DNA from: Bradyrhizobium manausense
GTDB lineage: Bacteria > Pseudomonadota > Alphaproteobacteria > Rhizobiales > Xanthobacteraceae
Direction of reading: 5' to 3'
Length of the DNA: 64,000 nucleotides
Assembly (NCBI RefSeq): GCF_018131105.1
Contig: NZ_JAFCJI010000001.1
Coordinates: 2,480,001 to 2,544,000, forward strand
Below are positions 27,590 through 35,907 of the stretch, piece after piece. Below the pieces are notes generated by a model that saw nothing but the letters and a program-made list of their open reading frames with translations, had not been told where the DNA came from and searched no databases. Numbering within the stretch: the stretch's first letter is position 1; the number at the start of each line of letters is the position of its first letter. The position numbers and the translations under genes are program-made.

Positions 27590-29029
27590 TCACGTCGGAG
27601 AAAACATCTCGACGAACGCCCTGATGGTGCTCGACACCTTGTCCTCGGACACGTGCCAGGCCGCGCCATCGTCTGCCGCGTAGAAATCGCCGGCATTCGA
27701 GCCGGCCCATCGGAAGATTTCGAACGACGGCCAGTAGAAGATGTCGGGGATATCGGAGTTGTTGACCACCTCGTGGGCGGTCAAGCGCATGGTGCTCTTC
27801 GACAGGCAGTCGGCCTGCACCGCTGACTCGAACTCGAAGGAAGCCTGCAACGGCACCGGCGAGACCGTCACGACGATCTTGATCTCCGGCGCGACGCTCC
27901 TGATGAAGTCGAGCAGGTAGAGGACGTTGTCGACGTTCTCTTTGACGCTCGTGGTCCGGTACAGATATTTCTCGGCAAGAGCCCGCGAGTTCAGCGCGGT
28001 CGGCCGCGGCAGGACGAAGCTGCCGGTGTCCCTGTCGAAGAAGGCCGGGGCGACACCGAGGGTCAGGATGAACACGTCGCTGCTCCTGATGGCCTGGAGC
28101 GTATTGTCCTTGCTCCAGCCTGGAGGCAGCAATTCGACAAGCCTGCCCTTGATGGCCTCATCGATATCAGCGTCGCGAAGCCAGTCGACGAACACCCTGT
28201 TGGCGAACGTCGTGTTGATATACTCCGAGATTTCCATGTGATGGCTGGTGTAGCCGTTCTCGATCAGGTTCTTGGACAGATTCCTGGCGAAGCACGACCC
28301 CATCGTGAAGAAGCGCGTGCTCTTTTCGATGAACTTCGGCGCGCTGTTGAGATTGACGGCGATGTGGTTGCGGATCAGCTTGCGAAGATCTCCGGTGAAA
28401 TCGTGCGTCTCCGGATAGCGGCCGACCCTCTTGCTGTCTTTCGCCGCGCCGGAAGCCGCCTTGTTCAGCTGCGACCTGGCGAATTTCAGCGTCTCCCTGT
28501 TCGTCTCGGTGTCGAAACTGTTGGGATCAAGCCGTATCGCCCTTTCAAGACTGGCAACCGACTCCTCGAAGGCGTTGCACCGCGTCAGCACCTCGCTGAG
28601 ATGGAAATGATCATCGGCACGATTTGACGCGCGGGCGAGCTTGCGAAGCAGATCAATGGCCCGGTCATTCGGCCCGATATTGCTGCACCTCAGCGCCGCG
28701 CCTCTGACCAGGTTCAGATTGTCCTCGGTCGGGTTGTTGAGGATCTCGGGGTGGTCATCCAGGATCGACAACAGCAGATCGCGCGCTTCGGCGTGCTTCT
28801 TGTGGGTGCCGTCCTCGATCAGATGAGCGTAGATGAAGCGCGCATTGACATCCTTGCTGTCGAGCTGAAGCAGCTTCCTGAACGTCAGCTGCGCGCTGAT
28901 GTAGTCCTTGTCCTCGATGTATTTGTTGCCGAGGTCCCGGAGCTGGCCGGTCAATACCTCGAACTTGCTGGGAGCGGCGGGCTTTGCGTTCTTGCTCAAA
29001 TTGCACCCTTGGTTGCCGATGGCATGCAT
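27590..29029 (-). CDS. TPR-GSCFA domain protein
   Basis: About 479 aa. Residues about 30-190 are tetratricopeptide-like helices (FRKLLQLDSKDVNARFIYAH and similar). From about residue 240 the GSCFA domain follows: GSCFARNLSKNL, later SSDVFILTLGVAPAFFD and VVTVSPVPLQ. GSCFA domains belong to the SGNH/GDSL hydrolase superfamily and sit in cell-envelope or polysaccharide contexts. The start is uncertain: ATG 29029 is preferred, and the frame is open to 29203. It follows the winged-helix TPR regulator in the same direction. Confidence 0.85.
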   Translation of the reverse strand: MHAIGNQGCNLSKNAKPAAPSKFEVLTGQLRDLGNKYIEDKDYISAQLTFRKLLQLDSKDVNARFIYAHLIEDGTHKKHAEARDLLLSILDDHPEILNNPTEDNLNLVRGAALRCSNIGPNDRAIDLLRKLARASNRADDHFHLSEVLTRCNAFEESVASLERAIRLDPNSFDTETNRETLKFARSQLNKAASGAAKDSKRVGRYPETHDFTGDLRKLIRNHIAVNLNSAPKFIEKSTRFFTMGSCFARNLSKNLIENGYTSHHMEISEYINTTFANRVFVDWLRDADIDEAIKGRLVELLPPGWSKDNTLQAIRSSDVFILTLGVAPAFFDRDTGSFVLPRPTALNSRALAEKYLYRTTSVKENVDNVLYLLDFIRSVAPEIKIVVTVSPVPLQASFEFESAVQADCLSKSTMRLTAHEVVNNSDIPDIFYWPSFEIFRWAGSNAGDFYAADDGAAWHVSEDKVSSTIRAFVEMFSPT

Positions 29030-29199
29030 GCTGGGGCCACAGACGCAGGTACAAGCGGAACGAGGTCGGTCGAAGGGCCCGCTGATCGGCGGCCAGCAGG
29101 CGACGATTCGCGTTAAGAGAGCGTTAACCAAACCTTCGCGGTCCGCCCGGCCACGCTCGCACGGAATTAAAGGAACCGGCGGCAGTCGTGACCGTGCGT

Positions 29200-30771
29200 T
29201 CAACGGTCTGGCAAGCCGGCCTTTCGGATGCCGTCGAAAAGCCGCTCTGAATCTTCAGCTCTCTTGTAGGCGGCGGTAACCTTCCATCGCTCTATCGTGA
29301 AGCCAGGCTCGATCCGACGCACTTCGTCAGCGGCTGCGCGAGCGTCATCGAGCCGGCCCAGCTGGGCATAGGCGGCCGCGAGCCAAAGCGGCGTAATCCG
29401 CAAATTGGGCATTAGCCGTGCGCTCTCGCGCAGCGGCACGACGGCCTCCTCGTAACGGCCCAGCATGTAATGGGCATTGCCCGAATAAGCGAGCCGGGTT
29501 GCGTTCCGAAACGGTTCGAGACGCATGCTGGCCTGCATCACGTCGATGGCCCGGGCCGGCTGACCAGCAAACACCAGGGAAAGCCCAAAGCTGTGATCTG
29601 AGTAATTCGGGTTCAGCGCGAAGGCCTGCTCAAACTCGGCAATGGCCTCTTCGTGCCGGCGCTTGAACATCAGGAATGACCCAAGAAGGGTGCGTGCCTG
29701 GGGCAACGTCGAATCAAGTCGGACGGCGGTCCTGGCCAATTCACCGGCTCGCTCCAGCTCGGCCGGGTCCAGATAGCTTTCATCGCGCGGCTCGACATAG
29801 GTGTATGTATGGGTCCGGGCCAGGATCACATGGGCCCGAGCATAATCTGGATCGATGGATACCGATCGTTCGAGACACCTGCGCGCCTCGTAGAACGACG
29901 CGAGTGGATACTGAGAGAATCCGGTCGCAAAGGCGTGGTAGCCGCGCAGGTAGTAGTCATAGGCTTCCCAGGTCGCCGGCGGCTTTGACAGGATGCGCTC
30001 CACTTCCGCCTCGATCACGCGCACCTGAAGGATGGTGACGATGGTTCGCACCACCTCGTCCTGAACATCGAAGGCATCCCGGAGTTCGCGGTCGTATCGC
30101 TCTGCCCAGCGGTGTACGCCGGTGACGGCATCGACGAGTTGAGCGGTGATACGAATGCGTTTTTCGTCGTGGCGGACGCTGCCTTCGAGAACGTAGCGCA
30201 CGCCCAGCTCGCGTCCGACCTGCCGCACATCGACCGACTTGCTCTTGTACTGAAAGGCCGAGCTTCGGGCGATCACGGCAAGATCGGAGAATCTGGAAAG
30301 CTCGGTGATGATGTCCCCTGTGATTCCATCGCTGAGATAGTTCAGCTGTGGGTCATCGTTGAGATTCACAAACGGCAGCACTGCGATCGACGGCTTCTCT
30401 GCATGGCCAGCAGCGATTGCGGCATCGGATGAGACGGCAGGCGCCGGGCGCTGACGTTCTCCCTCGGGCCCAGGCTTCGAGACTGGCGCGGCAAAACGAT
30501 AGCCGCGGCGAGGCATGGTCTTGATAGTGGTCTGCGCGCGATCGTTGATCGCCTCGCGGACTTCGCTGATACACTGCGTCAGTGCTTCATCGGAGACAAT
30601 CACGTCGTGCCAGACAGCTTTGAAAAGCTCATCCTTGGTGACCAGCCGGCCCGCATTCTCGACCAGGCAACGCAATACCTCGAAGCTCTTCGGCCGCAGC
30701 TCGATCTCGCGATCCTCGATGCGCAGGCATCCGCGAGCGACGTCAAGCACATAGCCGTTGAACTGGAACAT
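29200..30771 (-). CDS. Winged-helix transcriptional regulator with TolB-like and TPR regions
   Basis: A 523-aa protein. Residues about 1-95 are an OmpR/CadC-type winged helix (ELRPKSFEVLRCLVENAGRL, TIKTMPRRGYRF). Residues about 125-250 match the TolB-N/adenylate-cyclase-associated region (PSIAVLPFVNLNDDPQLNYL, GVRYVLEGSVR). The remainder is a TPR array of about five or six repeats. No membrane helix, so it is a cytosolic sensor type. Many rhizobia encode several such proteins; the signal is unknown. Confidence 0.9.
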   Translation of the reverse strand: MFQFNGYVLDVARGCLRIEDREIELRPKSFEVLRCLVENAGRLVTKDELFKAVWHDVIVSDEALTQCISEVREAINDRAQTTIKTMPRRGYRFAAPVSKPGPEGERQRPAPAVSSDAAIAAGHAEKPSIAVLPFVNLNDDPQLNYLSDGITGDIITELSRFSDLAVIARSSAFQYKSKSVDVRQVGRELGVRYVLEGSVRHDEKRIRITAQLVDAVTGVHRWAERYDRELRDAFDVQDEVVRTIVTILQVRVIEAEVERILSKPPATWEAYDYYLRGYHAFATGFSQYPLASFYEARRCLERSVSIDPDYARAHVILARTHTYTYVEPRDESYLDPAELERAGELARTAVRLDSTLPQARTLLGSFLMFKRRHEEAIAEFEQAFALNPNYSDHSFGLSLVFAGQPARAIDVMQASMRLEPFRNATRLAYSGNAHYMLGRYEEAVVPLRESARLMPNLRITPLWLAAAYAQLGRLDDARAAADEVRRIEPGFTIERWKVTAAYKRAEDSERLFDGIRKAGLPDR

Positions 30772-30866
30772 GGGGCGCGCCCCGATGGCTACGACAATTC
30801 AGGAAAGTCAGAGGTAATTTGAGGAAAGCGAGATGGTTCTCTCAGGACCAGGCACCCGATCTTACG

Positions 30867-30892
30867 ACAAATTGCGCCCCGTTCCAATTTGT
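30867..30892. promoter_or_regulatory. Inverted repeat upstream of the VOC gene
   Basis: ACAAATTG (30867-30874) and CAATTTGT (30885-30892), perfect 8-bp arms with a 10-nt spacer. It lies 38 nt before the VOC gene start and about 100 nt upstream of the winged-helix regulator. Possible dimeric repressor or activator site. Confidence 0.45.
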
Positions 30893-30930
30893 GAAGCAAG
30901 CCGGAATGGCGGGACAGAAGGGATACGAAG

Positions 30931-31542
30931 ATGGTTGCAGCTCATGACGTTGCGAAGCCAGGCGCAAAGGGCGAGTCGAAGGCACGCGGACCAATCGCAC
31001 CAATTGGCGTAAACCACGTTGTCCTCAACGTCCGCGACATGGAAGAGAGTCACCGATTCTGGACCGAGGTCGCCGGCCTGCATCTGGTCGGCAAATTCCG
31101 GCAACTGCCGGATCGAAAGATGTGGTTCTACAGCGGCATCGGCCCCGACGGTCTGCATCACCACGACCTTGCGCTCGTGGAGAACCCGAACCTGCCGCCG
31201 CCCCCCGCTCAATGGGGGATGTGGGATATGCCCATGGCGATCAATCACGTTGCGATTGCCTATCCCAGCCGCGCAGACTGGTTGAGCCAGCTCGCCTATC
31301 TCCAGGAGAAGGGCATCAAGTTCGATCGGCGCATCGACCATGGTATGACCCACAGCCTCTATCTGCACGATCCGAACGGTTATGGCGTGGAGCTGGTCTA
31401 CGAACTGCCGCGCGAGGTCTGGGAGGGCGATATCGACGCCGCGCTGAACTTTGCTGAATTGCGGCCGCACGAAGGACCTGAAGCTCTGATCGATCGGACG
31501 GACATCCCAACGTTTGGCGAACGGTCGAGACCTCCACAATGA
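30931..31542 (+). CDS. VOC (vicinal oxygen chelate) family protein, glyoxalase/extradiol-dioxygenase-like
   Basis: A 203-aa single-chain VOC protein. Two beta-alpha-beta-beta-beta modules supply the metal ligands: His in GVNHVVLNV, His in AINHVAIAY, and Glu in GYGVELVYE. Extradiol dioxygenases and glyoxalases share this fold, so the reaction cannot be fixed from sequence. An AGAAGGGA stretch precedes the ATG. The alpha/beta hydrolase gene downstream is in the same direction and may hydrolyse its product, as in meta-cleavage pathways. Confidence 0.85.
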   Translation: MVAAHDVAKPGAKGESKARGPIAPIGVNHVVLNVRDMEESHRFWTEVAGLHLVGKFRQLPDRKMWFYSGIGPDGLHHHDLALVENPNLPPPPAQWGMWDMPMAINHVAIAYPSRADWLSQLAYLQEKGIKFDRRIDHGMTHSLYLHDPNGYGVELVYELPREVWEGDIDAALNFAELRPHEGPEALIDRTDIPTFGERSRPPQ

Positions 31543-31667
31543 ATGCAGGCCGTGTGCAGGAAGGCTATGCTCCGTGCCCGAGCACCTTCGAACTCGGACG
31601 ACAATAGGAACAATGCAAGCGCTGGAGACATGGCATTGAGTGCGGGCCAACTCGAAGGACACAGCTC

Positions 31668-32636
31668 TTGCCAGTCGACCACCAGCCGCCGCGGATCGCC
31701 CGCGCAGACGGCATTAACATCTGTTACGAAATTTTTGGCGAGTTCACTGCCGAGCCATTGCTGCTGATCATGGGTTTGGGCTGTCAAATGGTACTCTGGG
31801 ACGACGCCTTCTGCGTCCAGATTGCGTCGCGCGGATTTTGCGTCATTCGTTTCGACAACCGCGACATTGGCCACTCTTCCAAGTGCACCAGGGGCAAGCC
31901 CCTGACGCAACTCGAATTGCTGAGAATGCGGTTCCTGAAGATCCCGGTGGAAGCGCCATACAAGCTGCGCGACATGGCCGAGGATACAATTGGGCTGATG
32001 GACGTCCTCGGTATCAGGTCGGCGCATATCGTCGGCGCCTCCATGGGCGGAATGATCGCGCAGGAAATGGCGATCGGCTTCCCCAAGCGGGTCCGCTCGT
32101 TGATCTCGATCATGTCGACCACGGGTAATCCAAACTTGCCGGAACCGTCGCGCCAAGCCGTTTCGATCCTATCTGAGCCGCTACCGAGAAGCCGTGAGGG
32201 CTACGTGGCTCGCTTCGAACGAAATTCGAAGGTGCTTCGAGCCGGCCGGTTTCCAAAGGACGAAGCGCTCGATCGCCGTCGCGCCGAACGCGTCTTTGAT
32301 CGCGGACTGAGCCGGGCGGGCGTCGCGAGGCAGATGCGGGCTGTCCTCGCATCGGGAAGCCGCAAGGAACGGCTGCGTTACGTCAGGGCGCCTACGCTCG
32401 TCATACACGGCACCGCCGATCCGCTTGTTCATCCGAACGCCGGCAGAGACACGGCCGCTTCTATTCCAGGCGCTCAGTTGATGCTTGTTCCGGGCATGGG
32501 CCACGCGATGCCCGTGCTCCTATGGCCCGAAATCATCGACGCCATCGACGAGCACGCTCACCTGGCAAATGCGAAGGCGGGGCGAATTGGACGGCGCGCC
32601 CGTATCCAACGCCAGGCGGACACGACAAACCGGTGA
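31668..32636 (+). CDS. Alpha/beta hydrolase
   Basis: A 322-aa hydrolase. LIMGLGCQMVLWDD is the oxyanion-strand region, GASMGGMIAQEMA the nucleophile elbow with Ser, HGTADPLVHP the acid, and VPGMGHAMP the catalytic His. It belongs to the epoxide-hydrolase/meta-cleavage hydrolase-type group. The start is TTG 31668, with AAGGA 8 nt upstream. It lies 125 bp behind the VOC gene and ends 9 bp from the convergent GrlR-like gene. Confidence 0.88.
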   Translation: MPVDHQPPRIARADGINICYEIFGEFTAEPLLLIMGLGCQMVLWDDAFCVQIASRGFCVIRFDNRDIGHSSKCTRGKPLTQLELLRMRFLKIPVEAPYKLRDMAEDTIGLMDVLGIRSAHIVGASMGGMIAQEMAIGFPKRVRSLISIMSTTGNPNLPEPSRQAVSILSEPLPRSREGYVARFERNSKVLRAGRFPKDEALDRRRAERVFDRGLSRAGVARQMRAVLASGSRKERLRYVRAPTLVIHGTADPLVHPNAGRDTAASIPGAQLMLVPGMGHAMPVLLWPEIIDAIDEHAHLANAKAGRIGRRARIQRQADTTNR

Positions 32637-32645
32637 CCAGACGCC

Positions 32646-33350
32646 CTACGCCCGTCGCATCAGCTTGAGCGAGGCCGCCAGCCGCAGGCTGCGCTTGCCG
32701 GCGAGCGCGATGCCTTCGAGCTCGCCGCTGTCTTCAGTGCAGGTCCCGGAAAAGCCGATCCCGACCTCGTAGCCGCCGAACACGGGATTGTCGCCCTTCG
32801 CCGGCGTGTGTTCCTGGTTGAGCATCTCGCCCTTCCAGCGGCCGTCCATCGAGGAATAGGAGCCGAGATAGTAGAAGAACGCGTCGCCGCCGAGGATGCG
32901 GCCGTCGCGCAGCAGCATCACACCGGAGAGGGTGGCATCGACGCCGTCGAGTGCGCGCAGCTGCATCGCATAGAGCCCGTTGGCGATGCTGCCCTGGCCG
33001 ATCGCGCCGCGCGGCGACAACGCCTCGTCGTCGAGCGGCGCAAGATTGGCCCAGAACACGCCGTTCGGCATCGCATCCGCCTTGCCCTCCAGCAGGATCG
33101 TCGACCCCTCCGTCCGCCCGCGCACCTTGATCGCGGTGACGTCGGCGCCCATCAACGGCTTGAAGTTGGGATCGTCATTATGGCGTTCGGTGATGACCTC
33201 GGCTTCGATCACGCCGTCCTTGACATCGTAGCTGCCGAGATGCGCGAAGGCGGAATTGCCGCCCAGCATCTTGCCGTCATGCAGGCACATGATGCTGCGA
33301 CCGAAGGCGCCGTTGATGCCGTATTCAACCTTGTAGAGTCCGTCGAGCAA
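32646..33350 (-). CDS. GrlR-like protein, two-domain paralog 1
   Basis: A 234-aa protein made of two related GrlR-type domains. Domain 1 starts DGLYKVEYG; domain 2 starts NGLYAMQLRALDG. Domain 2 carries GVMLLRDGRILGGDAFFYYLG then GRWKGEMLNQEHTPAKGDN and ends LAGKRSLRL. GrlR is known as the small negative regulator of type III secretion in enteropathogenic E. coli; here no secretion genes adjoin. The TTG start is supported by alignment with the paralog at 35018-35719, where both begin M-x-D/E-G-L/F-Y-K-V. Confidence 0.85.
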   Translation of the reverse strand: MLDGLYKVEYGINGAFGRSIMCLHDGKMLGGNSAFAHLGSYDVKDGVIEAEVITERHNDDPNFKPLMGADVTAIKVRGRTEGSTILLEGKADAMPNGVFWANLAPLDDEALSPRGAIGQGSIANGLYAMQLRALDGVDATLSGVMLLRDGRILGGDAFFYYLGSYSSMDGRWKGEMLNQEHTPAKGDNPVFGGYEVGIGFSGTCTEDSGELEGIALAGKRSLRLAASLKLMRRA

Positions 33351-33614
33351 TGTCCTGAACCCGCAAAATCTAAAAGAATCGCGGGCTACCTAGCACTGTC
33401 GCCGTGCCGATGCCATCCGGCTTATCCGCGCAGGGGCGGATTGTGCAACGGTGCCAGCATGCACCTGTGTTGCCCGACGGGTCAAGCAAATTTCGTAAAA
33501 TCCGCATAACCACATGTCTTTCGCCATTCGACCGCTTCGTCCGCGACTGGGCTACTGTGCATGGGGTTGTTTTCGACTTTTTGACGCGCCCTCCCGGAGG
33601 CGATCGTCACACCG

Positions 33615-33764
33615 TCAGTGCCGCTTGAAATATTGCACGTCGCGCTCGTGCTTCTCGGCCGCGGCGCGGCTCTTGAATGTGCCGAGGTTGCGGCGCTTGC
33701 CGGTCTTGGGATTCACCTTGCGCGAATAGAGCCGATATTCGCCGGACGCGAGCTTTCGGATCAT
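33615..33764 (-). CDS. Small basic protein, 49 aa
   Basis: A 49-aa protein: MIRKLASGEYRLYSRKVNPK, then TGKRRNLGTFKSR, ending in FKRH. It is strongly basic with a beta-rich first half, resembling small conserved rhizobial proteins of unknown role; the GKRRNLGTFKSRAAAEKHE pattern recalls the Arm-DNA-binding fold of integrases. AGGAGA sits 7 nt before the ATG. Being short, it is easily missed. It is divergent from the gene at 33840. Confidence 0.8.
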   Translation of the reverse strand: MIRKLASGEYRLYSRKVNPKTGKRRNLGTFKSRAAAEKHERDVQYFKRH

Positions 33765-33839
33765 GGTTGCGTCTCCTGATGTCGCGATGTCAACGGCCCC
33801 TGCCCGGGCAAGTTCCTGTTCGAACCCGCAGGTGCCTGG

Positions 33840-34313
33840 ATGCGACCAAGCGACATGGACCAGATCGAACCTTCAGCCGACGAGCAGATCGCAACCTACA
33901 TCGCCAGTGCGGCGAAGCAGCCGCTGCTCGATGCAGCGTTCGAACTCTGGCGCTGGCGCTACCGGCTGGACTCGATCGAGGGCCGCCCGACCGCGGAACA
34001 GGTGCGCATCAACCGCACGCTGACGCCGGAGCAGATCGGTGCGAAATATCGCCACGACCGCGACCACGCCCACGAAGGGCCGATGTTCGGCTATCTCAAG
34101 CGCGCCCATCCGCAGGCGAACGACGATGCGATCAGGCAGGCCATCATCACGTCAGTCAAGTTCGAGGGCACTGCCGAGGCGTGCTTCAAGTGGGATGGCG
34201 ATTTCTGGCAATGCATCGTGCGCGCCGTGGCGCAGGCCGCCGCGCAATACCCCGGTTTTCTCGAGACGACCTATCGCGACGCCCGCAACAATCTCGCCTA
34301 CTACATGAAGTGA
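33840..34313 (+). CDS. Hypothetical protein
   Basis: A 157-aa soluble protein, helical throughout, with conserved-looking Trp/Tyr positions (ELWRWRYRLDSIEGRP, FKWDGDFWQCIV). No family recognised. ATG 33840 or 33855 may be the start. It is convergent with the ModA-like gene, with a single base between the stop codons. Confidence 0.7.
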   Translation: MRPSDMDQIEPSADEQIATYIASAAKQPLLDAAFELWRWRYRLDSIEGRPTAEQVRINRTLTPEQIGAKYRHDRDHAHEGPMFGYLKRAHPQANDDAIRQAIITSVKFEGTAEACFKWDGDFWQCIVRAVAQAAAQYPGFLETTYRDARNNLAYYMK

Positions 34314-34314
34314 G

Positions 34315-34998
34315 CTAAGGCTCGAGCCCGGATTGCCGCAGCACAGGCACGACCTCCGGCAATGCCAGATAGCTCAGCAGCTTGTCGGCAGCCTCGGCCT
34401 GTTGTGCGTCCACCATGCGGCCGGCGGAGAATACGGCAGGCGTTTGCAATTCATGCGGGACCGGGCCGATCACCTCGATGCCCCTGACCTGCTTCAGCTC
34501 GCTGATCTGCTGCACAGCGAGGTCGGCCTCGCCGCCGATGAGCCGTTCCGCGGTAAAGCCCTGCTCGACGATGGTGGCCCTGGCATTGATCTCGGCCGCG
34601 ATGCCCATGCGCACGATCAGCTGGGCGAAGTAGACGCCGCTCGCACCCAGCCGCGAATAGGCGACGGACCGCGCCGCCAGCAGCGCCTGGCGCAACGCGG
34701 CTTCGCTGGCGATGTCAGGATGCGCCGCGCCTTCCCGCACGGCGAGCCCGACATACGAGCGCGCGAGGTCCGCCGCGCTGTCTGCGACCACGCGGCCCTC
34801 GCCGATCATCTCGTCGAGCCCTTCGCGCGTGAGGATCACGAGATCGGCGGCCTCGCCGCCGCGCAAGCGCTTGAGCAACGCGAGCGTCGGCGCGAAGTCG
34901 GCATCGACATGAATGCCGCTGGCCGCTTCGAAGGCCGAGGACAGGCTGCGCATCGCGCCCATCAGGCCGAGCGTCGAGAGCATGCGAACTTTTTCCAT
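34315..34998 (-). CDS. ModA-like substrate-binding protein without signal peptide
   Basis: A 227-aa two-lobed binding protein of the molybdate ABC transporter binding-protein family (SSAFEAASGIHVDADFAPT, the EAADLVILTREGLDEMI strand, ASGVYFAQLI). Unlike exported ModA it begins directly at the first strand (MEKVRMLSTLGLMGAMRSLS) with no leader, so it is presumably cytosolic. Such leaderless proteins occur in rhizobia. It lies 19 bp behind a GrlR-like gene in the same direction and may share its transcript. Confidence 0.85.
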   Translation of the reverse strand: MEKVRMLSTLGLMGAMRSLSSAFEAASGIHVDADFAPTLALLKRLRGGEAADLVILTREGLDEMIGEGRVVADSAADLARSYVGLAVREGAAHPDIASEAALRQALLAARSVAYSRLGASGVYFAQLIVRMGIAAEINARATIVEQGFTAERLIGGEADLAVQQISELKQVRGIEVIGPVPHELQTPAVFSAGRMVDAQQAEAADKLLSYLALPEVVPVLRQSGLEP

Positions 34999-35017
34999 AG
35001 GCGGTTTCCTGGAGTGA

Positions 35018-35719
35018 TTAGGCGCGATGCATCAGCTTGAGCGCCGCGGTCAGGCGCAGGCTGCGCTTGCCGGCCAGTGCAGTGGCTTCCAGCACCGCGC
35101 CCTCGCCGTCATATTTGCCGGAGAATCCGATGCCGACCTCGTGGCCGCCAAAGATCGGATCGTCCTTGGCGGAGGTGTGCTCCTGGTTGAGGATCTGCCC
35201 TTTCCAGCGGCCATTCGCAGCGGTGTAGCTGCCGAGATAGTAGAACGAGGCATCGCCACCGAGGATGCGGCCCTTGTTGAGCAACATCACGCCGGTGAGC
35301 CCGCCATCGACGCCGTCGAGCATGCGCAGGTGAACCGAGTAAAGACCGTCGGTGATGCCGCCCTCGCCGACGCCACCGGCGATCGGCACCTCGTCATCGG
35401 TGATCGGTGTCATCAGCGACTGGAAGGGCACGCCGGGCAGTTCCTTGAGCTCGCCCTTGAAGCGGTAGAGAGCGCCGTCCGCAAAGCCCTTCGCGATCAG
35501 CGTCGCATCGTCGGTGCCGGCCATGGCGCGGTAGTTCAAATCGGGGTTGTGGCGGACGGTCTTGATGATCGTGTCGACCCCGTCCGCGCTCTTCTCGTAA
35601 GTTCCGATATGGGCGAATGCCGAATTGCCGCCGAGCATCTTGCCATTGCCGGCATGCATCACGCTCCGGCCGACCCCGTCGCCGAGCTGAAATCGCACCT
35701 TGTAGAAGCCCTCAAACAC
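35018..35719 (-). CDS. GrlR-like protein, two-domain paralog 2
   Basis: A 233-aa close relative of the protein at 32646-33350. It has the same two-domain architecture: EGFYKVRF at the start, then DGLYSVHLRMLDG and GVMLLNKGRILGGDASFYYL in domain 2, LNQEHTSAKDD and LAGKRSLRL at the end. GTG 35719 is chosen: alignment with paralog 1 starts exactly here and GGGGA lies 8 nt upstream. The frame is open to GTG 35755. Confidence 0.85.
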   Translation of the reverse strand: MFEGFYKVRFQLGDGVGRSVMHAGNGKMLGGNSAFAHIGTYEKSADGVDTIIKTVRHNPDLNYRAMAGTDDATLIAKGFADGALYRFKGELKELPGVPFQSLMTPITDDEVPIAGGVGEGGITDGLYSVHLRMLDGVDGGLTGVMLLNKGRILGGDASFYYLGSYTAANGRWKGQILNQEHTSAKDDPIFGGHEVGIGFSGKYDGEGAVLEATALAGKRSLRLTAALKLMHRA

Positions 35720-35840
35720 CAGCCGTGTCCCCGGCCCCGCGCATCCTGCTGGCACTGTATCCCGGTTTGGGCCGTGATGGACAGGCTCCAGGCCAGCTTA
35801 GCCGGCAGACCCACAACGGTCGTTGTCATCAGAACGCAAG

Positions 35841-35872
35841 AATCCGCCGGAGCCATTCGGCTCCGGCGGATT
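35841..35872 (-). terminator. Strong hairpin, probable glnII terminator
   Basis: A perfect 14-bp stem, arms 35841-35854 and 35859-35872, with a 4-nt loop, 35 nt downstream of the glnII stop codon on its strand. The exit lacks a long U run, so termination may be partial or the hairpin may stabilise the mRNA end. Confidence 0.6.
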
Positions 35873-35907
35873 GAAAGCAGCCCGGGCGCCCCGGGACGGG
35901 AGGATCT

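Noticed and set aside
29160..29210. EcfG-type general stress promoter (GGAAC and CGTT)
   Set aside because: GGAAC and CGTT occur together, but the spacer is about 20 nt rather than 16-17, and they lie at the end of the winged-helix TPR gene.
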